The notes under the pieces: generated by a model
Told to the model about the DNA's origin: nothing
Seen by the model: the letters and a program-made list of their open reading frames with translations, nothing else
The model's database searches: none
Program-made: the position numbers and the translations under genes
Virus record (IMG/VR): IMGVR_UViG_3300030116_004169
Location: 8,219-60,633 of that record
From: a virus
Length of the DNA stretch: 52,415 bases
Direction: 5' to 3' (one strand)
Shown here: positions 15,326 through 21,126 of the stretch, one piece after another
Layout of the letters: every line of letters begins with the position of its first letter
How positions within the stretch are numbered: position 1 is the first letter of the stretch

Positions 15326-15649
15326 CTACCTACATTTTATATTGTACCATAATTCTTCATAATAGTCATCTAGACCTTGAGCGTCCTCTCTGTAGTCACA
15401 GGTAGCACGATCATTCCACCAATAACCCTCTACTTGTTGAGTCTTGGTGTTGATCCAAATGCCTGGACCTCCTGTTGCTACGCACAGACGTGCACCAAGA
15501 TAATCACCTTTATAATCCACTATATAGTTGACATCTAAGATGCGTTCTAATAGTTCTTCCCAGGTAGAGCCCCCGGCTTCAACCCACGCTGCCTCCTGCT
15601 GGCAGATCTCCAGCAACAACTGCTGCCCTGTTTTCTTTGCTTTCTCCAT
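15326..15649 (-). CDS. Conserved phage protein with GGPxIWxxT motif
   Basis: 107 aa from ATG 15649 (AGGAG 8 bases upstream, leader 25 bases from promoter P3). Contains YLGARLCVATGGPGIWINTKTQQVEGYWWNDRA, a pattern I recall from many phage proteins of unknown function (DYLG...GGPN(I)xV(N/D)T...VxGYWWGD). Its GC content is clearly above that of neighbouring genes, like the repeats on either side, which hints at a shared outside origin. Confidence 0.72.
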   Translation of the reverse strand: MEKAKKTGQQLLLEICQQEAAWVEAGGSTWEELLERILDVNYIVDYKGDYLGARLCVATGGPGIWINTKTQQVEGYWWNDRATCDYREDAQGLDDYYEELWYNIKCR

Positions 15650-15669
15650 GTTTTCTCTCCTTTTCATTT

Positions 15670-15709
15670 AACACAGGTTCAGGATAACGGCAGCACGCGC
15701 AGCTGTCAA
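15670..15709 (-). promoter_or_regulatory. Promoter P3 (strong sigma70-like)
   Basis: Minus strand: perfect -35 TTGACA (15709-15704), 17-bp GC-rich spacer, -10 TATCCT (15686-15681), 6 bases, then GTGTTAAA at 15674. It drives the 107-aa gene. This is the clearest of three promoters sharing the same start region. Confidence 0.75.
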
Positions 15710-15712
15710 CAA

Positions 15713-15731
15713 AAAAAGATGGGGACCAAAA
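15713..15731 (+). repeat. 19-bp exact repeat beside copy 4
   Basis: Exact copy of the block at 15078-15096 (core GATGGGGACC), next to promoter P3 and 44 bp before repeat copy 4. The gap 15650-15862 holds P3, this block and copy 4. Confidence 0.85.
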
Positions 15732-15774
15732 AGCACGGAAATCAAGGCTTTGTAACAATTTGCCCGGGTCGAAA

Positions 15775-15856
15775 TTCCCGCACGCGCCCTGGCCATCCTG
15801 TCTAAAGACTTTTAAAAAAACCCAGAAACATAGGTTAAAACGGGAAACGGGAAACT
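15775..15856 (+). repeat. GC-rich structured repeat, copy 4
   Basis: TTCCCGCACGCGCCCTGGCC head, hairpin GTCT-AA-AGAC (15800-15809), then AAAACGGGAAACGGGAAAC tail to 15856. The head is less palindromic than in the other copies, but order and spacing (58 bases head to tail) are the same. Confidence 0.72.
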
Positions 15857-15862
15857 GGAAAA

Positions 15863-16255
15863 TCAGGTTTCCGTGCAGCGCGCGCTGCCCAGCAACAGGA
15901 TCTCTTTAACTATAGAGACCATAGAGCCATTAATCTTTAAACGGGAAACGGGAATTACGGAACTCGGCTCACGGATCACGAGAAGTTTGAGCTCTCTCTG
16001 CTTAGGTGCTAGATGCAGAATAAAACTTTTACCACCAGCTTTATGTCTTTTAAGATGCCAGTTAATTTGGAACTTTGATAAGCCATAATTCTTAGCATCA
16101 TTACATTTTAATTCTAACCAAAATTCTATTCCGTGCATAACACAGTTAACATCAGGGATTCCGTTGACTGTAGCAGATTCAATCCTAATAAAATGCCAAT
16201 GTTTTTCTTTCTTTTGAACTTGGTTAAGGTAAGACCACAATTGTGATTCTTTCAT
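15863..16255 (-). CDS. VRR-NUC-type nuclease with repeat-derived C-terminus
   Basis: 130 aa. PD-(D/E)XK nuclease of the VRR-NUC kind: N-terminal E3-S-Q-L helix, IESATVNGIPDVNCV (GxPD, residues 25-39), FWLELKC (E48-x-K50), then LSKFQINWHLKRHKAGGKSFIL (conserved Q and H-K). These form a metal-dependent active site; such phage enzymes act on branched or damaged DNA. About the last 30 residues are encoded by repeat copy 5 and look unlike the family, so the natural end was probably near residue 98. Start overlaps the TerS stop. Confidence 0.82.
   Translation of the reverse strand: MKESQLWSYLNQVQKKEKHWHFIRIESATVNGIPDVNCVMHGIEFWLELKCNDAKNYGLSKFQINWHLKRHKAGGKSFILHLAPKQRELKLLVIREPSSVIPVSRLKINGSMVSIVKEILLLGSARCTET
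15866..15956 (+). repeat. GC-rich structured repeat, copy 5 (inside a gene end)
   Basis: CAGGTTTCCGTG, the palindrome CAGCGCGCGCTG (15876-15887), CCCAGC, hairpin TCTCT...AGAGA (15901-15918), and tail AAACGGGAAACGGGAATT (15939-15956). It overlaps the 3' end of the nuclease gene and directly follows copy 4. Confidence 0.8.
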
Positions 16256-16776
16256 TCTACTTTTTCTGGTGTAATATCTATAATATTTTTTGAGTCACTA
16301 ATTTTATTTTCTAATTCTTTTAGTCTTTGTTCTAATTTTTCTCTACTCATTCCCTCTAATGTAGTGTGAGAAATTTCTTTTTTATCAACAAACTGACCTG
16401 CTAATTGACCTGATCTAAATTCTGCATTTATAGCTCCTGTGTATTGTCCTTTTTGTTCTGCTCCATCTCGTAATCTATCAAATATTTTATATCTTCTTAA
16501 TTTATCCTTTTCATATTTTGCTGTTTCTTCTGCTAATTTAATTTCAAGATACCTAGCAATATGTGGGTTCATATTTGGATTCATCAGTTTACTAGCCATA
16601 ACCATAGTAGCATCTTTTTTTTCTTCAGAGCCGTAACCTGCTTTTATGGCAGCATCTACTTGTGATATTTGACCCCAGTTGTTAACAAGAATGTCTACAA
16701 ACTTTTTCTGTTTGTCTGTCAAGTCGTCAATCGTTTTTAATGTGTTTTTTTTAGCTGGCATACAAATAGTATACAC
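16252..16776 (-). CDS. terS: Terminase small subunit
   Basis: 174 aa DNA-binding partner of TerL that selects phage DNA for packaging. The N-terminal helix-turn-helix pattern LTDKQKKFVDILVNNWGQISQVDAAIKAGYGS (residues 18-50) is that of the terminase-2 family, followed by AxxxLMxNPxIxxYLE and a central and C-terminal coiled coil (about 85-165) for ring assembly. GTG start at 16776 with AAGAGG 5 bases upstream; an ATG five codons later is possible. It is separated from TerL by 3.4 kb, whereas the pair is usually adjacent. Confidence 0.82.
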   Translation of the reverse strand: MYTICMPAKKNTLKTIDDLTDKQKKFVDILVNNWGQISQVDAAIKAGYGSEEKKDATMVMASKLMNPNMNPHIARYLEIKLAEETAKYEKDKLRRYKIFDRLRDGAEQKGQYTGAINAEFRSGQLAGQFVDKKEISHTTLEGMSREKLEQRLKELENKISDSKNIIDITPEKVE

Positions 16777-17115
16777 ACATACCTCTTACTTAGAACTTTT
16801 TTTTTAAAAAAAAATTGTATTTTTTGCCCATAAGAGTAATTTATTGTTTTATTTTCCTACTTTTTGGGAATAATTCCTAGTTTTTTCCTAAAACTTTTTC
16901 TCTGTAATAGTATGTTTTCTATTGTTTTTCCTAGTTTCCTAAAACTTTTACTATGTTTTGTTAATTTTTAAAAAAAGTTTGTAAGAGCTAGGTATGTGAA
17001 AAATTAAGAAAAAATACAAAATAACTTGTGCTTTGATAAATTTTAGGTTAAAAGTATTTATGTAGGGTAAAGTTGTTTAACACACCATTCTACCTTTCCA
17101 CTTTATCCTACTTCT
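16777..17115. other. 339-bp AT-rich gap with AGGAAA repeats
   Basis: No gene found. On the minus strand it holds two near copies of AAGTTTTAGGAAA(AA)ACTAGGAA (about 16884-16909 and 16928-16951) plus a further TAGGAAAAT, giving five AGGAA units in about 100 bp, and a TGTGTTAAAC (17087-17078) like that at P1-P3. Repeated short units in an AT-rich gap fit a replication origin or a regulatory site upstream of terS; this is inference. Confidence 0.5.
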
Positions 17116-17589
17116 CTAAAATATTTTTGATAAAGCTTCAGTAAATAAAGTAGAAATCGTTTCTGTTGAGCTAGTTACAACAGCTGGTCGCATTTTATTT
17201 AATTCACCACGTAATAATTTTCTTTTTGTCTTCTCACTACTCAACATTTTCTTATATAATATATCGTATTTGTACCAGGCAATTTGTTTCCAAGAAAACT
17301 GTACAACTCTGTTCTTTATTGCAACTATATAACAAGATCTCATTGTGTAAGAGTCTAACTTACCAAAATCACAAACTGTGTCAAATGCATCTTTATTCAT
17401 AATCCAATCGTGTGATGTGCATTTAATTAAACTTGATTTTCTATCTGATTTTTTGATTAAACAATCTTCTATTCCGTTGACTACAACAGCTCTCCATAAT
17501 TTTTCTTCTGGATGTAAAAAATCATAACTTAAGATTTCTCTTGCAAATTTATAACCCATTTTTTTTAAAAACACAGGAGATATTATCAT
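17116..17589 (-). CDS. Conserved phage protein (EKLWRAVV family), unknown
   Basis: 157 aa. Has FLHPEEKLWRAVVVNGIEDCLI (residues 25-46), a pattern I recall from small marine phage proteins of unknown role, then SHDWIMNKDAFDTVCDFGKLD and a basic second half. It starts at the stop of the upstream gene (TAAATG). No enzyme motif is visible; the basic charge fits DNA binding. Confidence 0.65.
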   Translation of the reverse strand: MIISPVFLKKMGYKFAREILSYDFLHPEEKLWRAVVVNGIEDCLIKKSDRKSSLIKCTSHDWIMNKDAFDTVCDFGKLDSYTMRSCYIVAIKNRVVQFSWKQIAWYKYDILYKKMLSSEKTKRKLLRGELNKMRPAVVTSSTETISTLFTEALSKIF

Positions 17590-17838
17590 TTAGTGTCCGA
17601 ATTTTTTTATTAACCTCGACAATAGTTTTCCGTATTTACTAGCAAATGTTACCATCATTGGAAGTTCTTTTTGATCTTTGAACATCATATAATCTTTCAT
17701 TATACCATCGATAAATTCTGTACGATCTGAAGCCTGCATCTTTGCAGGGTCAATTATCTCTATTATTTCATCATCGTCAAAAAAATCTTCCCAAAATGTT
17801 TTTTTATCAGTCATACTATCATCATAAGATTTTGTCAT
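17590..17838 (-). CDS. Small acidic protein, unknown
   Basis: 82 aa, very acidic centre (DFFDDDEIIEIID, residues 18-30), methionine-rich later half. One base separates it from the upstream gene. Acidic small early proteins sometimes mimic DNA or bind host polymerase; nothing here proves this. Confidence 0.5.
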   Translation of the reverse strand: MTKSYDDSMTDKKTFWEDFFDDDEIIEIIDPAKMQASDRTEFIDGIMKDYMMFKDQKELPMMVTFASKYGKLLSRLIKKFGH

Positions 17839-17839
17839 A

Positions 17840-18106
17840 TTATTTTCTACCTGTTCTTGGAGTAAATTTATAAATATTTTTACCTTTAGGCACTTGACTA
17901 TTTGGTAAATCTACTTTTGCTTGTATGTCCTCTATCCCCATTCTGTACCACACATCAATCATTTTTTTGTGCAAAGTACCATCCTCATTAAAATTTACAC
18001 CACTGGACATAGCGTATATATAATCCATTACTATTTTGTAATCTTTTCTATCTAAATTATTCGATAAAATATGTATTATTTTATCTGTTTCTGTATGTTT
18101 TGACAT
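17840..18106 (-). CDS. Small early protein, unknown
   Basis: 88 aa, helical, no family recognised. AGGGG ribosome site 6 bases before the ATG; its start overlaps the end of the HNH gene by 26 bp. Confidence 0.5.
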   Translation of the reverse strand: MSKHTETDKIIHILSNNLDRKDYKIVMDYIYAMSSGVNFNEDGTLHKKMIDVWYRMGIEDIQAKVDLPNSQVPKGKNIYKFTPRTGRK

Positions 18107-18494
18107 TTACGACCCCTGTTTTAATTGTTACATATACTGGCCGTGCTTCGTGATTCGTGTTTCGTTTGTTCTTCATTCTTCGGTGCCCTAAACTAAATGT
18201 ATTTGTCTGAGAATTACAGTTAGGACACAAAAATCTTAAGTTCTGTAATCTATTATCGTTATTTACACCATTAATATGATCAAGTACTAAAGTCAAGGAT
18301 TTACTTTGCCATCTTGATTTTAACCCACAAACAGCACAACGATAAGGCAAAAGCCTTTCCATTATTATACGTTCCTTGACTCTATGTCTTGGATGAGAGG
18401 AGTTAGATATAAACACCTTTCGATTGTGTATTTTTCTCATACGGATCTTGGCAGCCAGCGACATTTTCTTGCCTTTGTTCCAAGCTTTTACCAC
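18081..18494 (-). CDS. HNH endonuclease
   Basis: 137 aa. Begins with an AWNKGKK segment typical of homing-type HNH proteins, then a basic helix. HNH core: YRCAVCGLKS (first CxxC), LTLVLDHINGVNNDNRLQNLRFLCPNC (catalytic D-H, N, second CxxC) and NTF. This is a zinc-stabilised nicking or cutting nuclease. GTG start at 18494 (GGGGA upstream) overlaps the preceding zinc-finger gene by 92 bp; an ATG at 18464 is the alternative. It may be a free-standing selfish nuclease rather than a packaging HNH, since it is far from TerL. Confidence 0.85.
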   Translation of the reverse strand: MVKAWNKGKKMSLAAKIRMRKIHNRKVFISNSSHPRHRVKERIIMERLLPYRCAVCGLKSRWQSKSLTLVLDHINGVNNDNRLQNLRFLCPNCNSQTNTFSLGHRRMKNKRNTNHEARPVYVTIKTGVVNVKTYRNR

Positions 18495-18609
18495 GTATAA
18501 CTTCCCCTACATGACCTGATGAGTTACACTCATTACATTGTATAACCTTATTTACAATGATAACATACCCATTCCCTTTACACACCTCACACACCTTATA
18601 TTTTTCCAT
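18403..18609 (-). CDS. DnaJ-like zinc-finger protein
   Basis: 68 aa from ATG 18609 (AAAGG 8 bases upstream). Two CxxCxxxG units, CEVCKGNGYV and CNECNSSGHVG, match one half of the DnaJ central cysteine-rich repeat and should bind one zinc. There is no J-domain. Such mini zinc ribbons are frequent in phages, of unknown use. The HMO-2011-type marine phages carry a DnaJ-like central domain within their polymerase; here it stands free. Confidence 0.75.
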   Translation of the reverse strand: MEKYKVCEVCKGNGYVIIVNKVIQCNECNSSGHVGEVIRGKSLEQRQENVAGCQDPYEKNTQSKGVYI

Positions 18610-18808
18610 TTGCATTACCTTTCAATAAATTACTTTTATATTTTTCAAACGATACGTTCTCTTTTTCTGCTTTATACTTCATATGATCTAAAATTAATTT
18701 TTCAACAAAAGCTCCAGGTCTTCTAAAGTCTTTAGTACATAAAGACTTCAACAGCTTATGTGTTTCTTCATTTATAGCTACATTCTTTTTACTAGAAAGT
18801 TGGCTCAT
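18596..18808 (-). CDS. Ribbon-helix-helix-like DNA-binding protein
   Basis: 70 aa. KKNVAINEETHKLLKSLCTKDFRRPGAFVEKLILDHMKY fits a ribbon-helix-helix fold: beta strand with alternating residues (NVAINEE), helix A, turn, and helix B with hydrophobic spacing. It would act as a dimeric repressor or antitoxin-like regulator. No toxin partner is evident; neighbours overlap by about 15 bp on each side. Confidence 0.6.
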   Translation of the reverse strand: MSQLSSKKNVAINEETHKLLKSLCTKDFRRPGAFVEKLILDHMKYKAEKENVSFEKYKSNLLKGNANGKI

Positions 18809-18971
18809 ACATTTCTCCTTTCTTAATTAAATCTTCATAATGTTTAATTTGTTTTAAAATAGGCATAATGTCATCAACATTACCCTCCCACTCGGCATCT
18901 GAAAGCTTTCTATACCATTTCTTTAGTTCGCTTTCACAACTTCTTATTCGTACATCCATTAAACTACACAT
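18792..18971 (-). CDS. Small helical protein, unknown
   Basis: 59 aa, two charged helices, with pattern CESELKKWYRKLSDAEWEGN. A strong AGGAGG lies upstream; the second of two adjacent ATGs (18971) has workable 4-base spacing, the first does not. Function unknown. Confidence 0.5.
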   Translation of the reverse strand: MCSLMDVRIRSCESELKKWYRKLSDAEWEGNVDDIMPILKQIKHYEDLIKKGEMYEPTF

Positions 18972-19128
18972 CATCCCTCCTTATTTTTTGTACTTTACTT
19001 AAAACTTCTTCTAACTTCTTAGAATAAACATCTACTGCATCGTCAGCTATTTTAGCTTTACGTTGCCAATGCTTAATTTTTGCCTGATAATATCTTATTT
19101 CTTCTTGTAATGAATGAAAATTAATCAT
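18964..19128 (-). CDS. Small coiled-coil protein, unknown
   Basis: 54 aa from ATG 19128, which overlaps the stop of the PAPS-reductase-like gene (CATGATTAA). One long helix with Q/E/K heptads. Similar in style to the next gene; both may be small partners of DNA enzymes, without evidence. Confidence 0.5.
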   Translation of the reverse strand: MINFHSLQEEIRYYQAKIKHWQRKAKIADDAVDVYSKKLEEVLSKVQKIRRDDV

Positions 19129-19969
19129 GACAAAAACACGCATCATCAGCTTTATCAAATTCAAATAAATCCATTTGTCTTTCTGTTATTTCACGAAGCA
19201 CGGCATAACTTGGTCTATCTTTTCTAAAATATGCAGCTCTATCGTTACCTGTTCCTAATTTTTTGCTCTCCATTTCTATCCACCAATCTGCTAGTTTAGG
19301 ATCTGATTTTATAATATTTAACAAAGTATTTTTACCCTTTAAAAAACATAAGTCACAGTTACCTTGTGGTGTTTTACCACCTATGTTTGGTAATCGTAAA
19401 TCAAAATTGTTATTAGTCCAATATTTAAAAACATCTCTTACACTTTTTTTTGCTTCATACAATGGTGCTTTTGTTTCCCATCTTTCTTTTTTATTTCTAT
19501 TGTGTATTCTAGCTACTCGGTGCGATTCATCGTAACGCAAACCCACATAACTATTCCAATGCTCAAAACCTTTATGACCCATACAATATCCACGCATAGC
19601 TTTTATCTTTAAATATGAGGTACAATAACGTGTAACAGGATTTGGTAAAAATCTTTTTTCGTCAATTAATTTTTTATAAGGTTCCCCGTTCCGTGATGCG
19701 CTGTTATGGTTTACAACATTTATTTTATGTTCAGCATCTTTATCATATTCAATCCACACGATCGGCACTGACCATTGTTGACTACACTCTTCTACAAAGT
19801 CTAATGTCTGAGGCATTTCTTTTCCTGTGTTTGCAAACACTACAGGTAGATCATCTGGCAATTTATTATCATAAGCATCTAATATCTTACGTAACATATA
19901 ACCAGATGTTCTCCCTCCAGAAAAGTTAATCACTCCTGGTGTTTCTAATTTAAATATTTCCTTCGTCAT
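19121..19969 (-). CDS. PAPS-reductase-family (PP-loop) protein
   Basis: 282 aa from ATG 19969 (GGAGG 6 bases upstream). PP-loop SGGRTSGYML near residues 17-26 with ANTGKEMPQTLDFVEEC, the ATP-pyrophosphatase fold of PAPS reductase and DndC-like enzymes. Then RYCTSYLKIKAM (C-x-x-x-L-K) and a later CDLCFLKGK plus terminal CFCHD, so four or more Cys could hold an iron-sulfur cluster. Phage members may take part in sulfur activation, for example DNA phosphorothioation or tRNA thiolation, but no Dnd partner is seen. True sulfate assimilation is unlikely. Confidence 0.82.
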   Translation of the reverse strand: MTKEIFKLETPGVINFSGGRTSGYMLRKILDAYDNKLPDDLPVVFANTGKEMPQTLDFVEECSQQWSVPIVWIEYDKDAEHKINVVNHNSASRNGEPYKKLIDEKRFLPNPVTRYCTSYLKIKAMRGYCMGHKGFEHWNSYVGLRYDESHRVARIHNRNKKERWETKAPLYEAKKSVRDVFKYWTNNNFDLRLPNIGGKTPQGNCDLCFLKGKNTLLNIIKSDPKLADWWIEMESKKLGTGNDRAAYFRKDRPSYAVLREITERQMDLFEFDKADDACFCHD

Positions 19970-20225
19970 CTGTGACCTCCATCTTCGCATCTATTTCTTG
20001 AAATATTAATGCTCTTGCTGTACTCATACCAAACAAAGGACTAGCTAAACCATTTGACGGATCTATAATATCTATTTTTTTTAGTTCATCCATTTTTATC
20101 TGTAAATCCTGATCGCTTGTTGGTTGACCACCGAAGTCATAATGATGAGTGTCGTGTAGTATATCATCAATCTTTTCAACAATACTGTGAAAAAATTTAC
20201 TCTTACTTCTAAATTTATATTGCAT
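19950..20225 (-). CDS. Small protein before PAPS-reductase, unknown
   Basis: 91 aa. Has HHYDFGGQPTSDQDLQIKMDELKK and an acidic end. AAGGAG ribosome site. It overlaps the PP-loop gene by 20 bp, suggesting co-production. No family recognised. Confidence 0.5.
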   Translation of the reverse strand: MQYKFRSKSKFFHSIVEKIDDILHDTHHYDFGGQPTSDQDLQIKMDELKKIDIIDPSNGLASPLFGMSTARALIFQEIDAKMEVTDDEGNI

Positions 20226-20526
20226 ACTTTGCTCCTTGTGCTGTCGTTACATTTTTTTCGTTAGTTTCATAATACACTATATCACTACGTTTGTAATTCT
20301 TGACCAGCACAGGTTCGTTAGCCAATACACCCATACCTTTTTTCTGGTTTCCCTGTAGTATCTTCACCCACATTTTTTCTTTTGCTATTTTATTTTTACC
20401 TTGCTCTTCAATAAAATAACAATACACGTGATATTTGTCATACTTTTCCTGCTCTTTGATTTTAAAATACAACTCTTCTCCGTGTTCTTCACAAGTAAAT
20501 ACTACATTTTCTTTTGGTTCTTTCAT
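20215..20526 (-). CDS. DUF2314-like small protein
   Basis: 103 aa. EKMWVKILQGNQKKGMGVLANEPVLVKNYKRSDIVYYE (about residues 50-88) matches the DUF2314 pattern (MWV.V......G.L.N.P.......D.V). Function of that family is unknown. A strong GGAGGAG precedes the ATG. Second gene of the early operon. Confidence 0.6.
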   Translation of the reverse strand: MKEPKENVVFTCEEHGEELYFKIKEQEKYDKYHVYCYFIEEQGKNKIAKEKMWVKILQGNQKKGMGVLANEPVLVKNYKRSDIVYYETNEKNVTTAQGAKYAI

Positions 20527-20531
20527 AATAT

Positions 20532-20852
20532 TTACTCCTCCACAAATTCAACGTTAATTAAGTTATTCATTCGTATTTTTCTCATAATTGAATGACCAAT
20601 AAATGTATTTTCATCTTCTTCTAGTCGTTGTAAATTTCTAAGATTCATACCTAAGATACCTATTGTGACCATATCTTTTTGTGAGATACCATATTTTAAC
20701 CTCCATTTAATTAGTTCCTCCATATTAAGTATACAAATTTTAAGTCTTTTTTTTGATGAACTAGTTTCAATTAGTTTTAATTTAAGAGTAAATCTGTTTT
20801 CTTTACAAATTTTATATAAGTAGTCTTTTTCTTCTTGTTTTAATGTTGTCAT
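20532..20852 (-). CDS. Putative HTH regulator, first early gene
   Basis: 106 aa. LIKWRLKYGISQKDMVTIGILGMNLRNLQRLEEDE (about 48-82) has the look of an HTH: recognition of 'GISQKDMV' as helix 2 start and 'NLRNLQRLE' as helix 3. It is the first gene after a divergent promoter pair, a usual place for a phage regulator. AAAGGA ribosome site. Call is tentative. Confidence 0.5.
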   Translation of the reverse strand: MTTLKQEEKDYLYKICKENRFTLKLKLIETSSSKKRLKICILNMEELIKWRLKYGISQKDMVTIGILGMNLRNLQRLEEDENTFIGHSIMRKIRMNNLINVEFVEE

Positions 20853-20875
20853 AGTCTATCCTTTCCATTTATATT

Positions 20876-20903
20876 ATTATGTATAAATATATATTAAAGT
20901 CAA
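20876..20903 (-). promoter_or_regulatory. Early promoter, minus strand
   Basis: TTGACT (20903-20898), 16-bp spacer, CATAAT (20881-20876), reading toward the early operon. With the plus-strand promoter it forms a divergent pair: GTCAA-GGGTTA-TTGAC is an inverted repeat made of both -35 boxes. Confidence 0.65.
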
Positions 20904-20909
20904 GGGTTA

Positions 20910-20938
20910 TTGACAAACTATGTATATACATATATCAA
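20910..20938 (+). promoter_or_regulatory. Early promoter, plus strand
   Basis: Perfect -35 TTGACA (20910-20915), 17-bp spacer, -10 TATCAA (20933-20938), with an AAGGAG ribosome site and an ATG following at 20956. Confidence 0.75.
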
Positions 20939-20955
20939 TATATTAAGGAGTAAAA

Positions 20956-21126
20956 ATGCAAGAATTACTTGACAAAAAAACTGCTCTAGAAAAAGAATGG
21001 ACGGATACCTATACTAAACAAGGTGTTTATTCAACTGATATGATAGCTATTGATAAAAAGATAAATAAAGTAAGACAGTTAATTATCATAGAAGATATTA
21101 GAAGAGCAAAAAAACAAACTAAGTAG
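20956..21126 (+). CDS. Small plus-strand helical protein (56 aa)
   Basis: ATG with AAGGAG 5 bases upstream and its own promoter at 20910-20938. Product is charged and helical (MQELLDKKTALEKEW ... IEDIRRAKKQTK). It runs convergent to the polymerase gene and overlaps its stop by 8 bp. It is one of only two plus-strand genes. Function unknown; an early regulator or a small antisense unit against polA are possible. Confidence 0.7.
   Translation: MQELLDKKTALEKEWTDTYTKQGVYSTDMIAIDKKINKVRQLIIIEDIRRAKKQTK

Noticed and set aside
14100-15960. Repeat copies as tRNA or rRNA genes
   Set aside because: No cloverleaf, anticodon arm or TTCGA-type T-loop is visible; hairpins are too short and differently placed.
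18596-18971. RHH protein plus the adjacent small gene as a toxin-antitoxin pair
   Set aside because: The neighbouring small protein has no RelE, MazF or other toxin pattern; overlap alone is normal in this phage.
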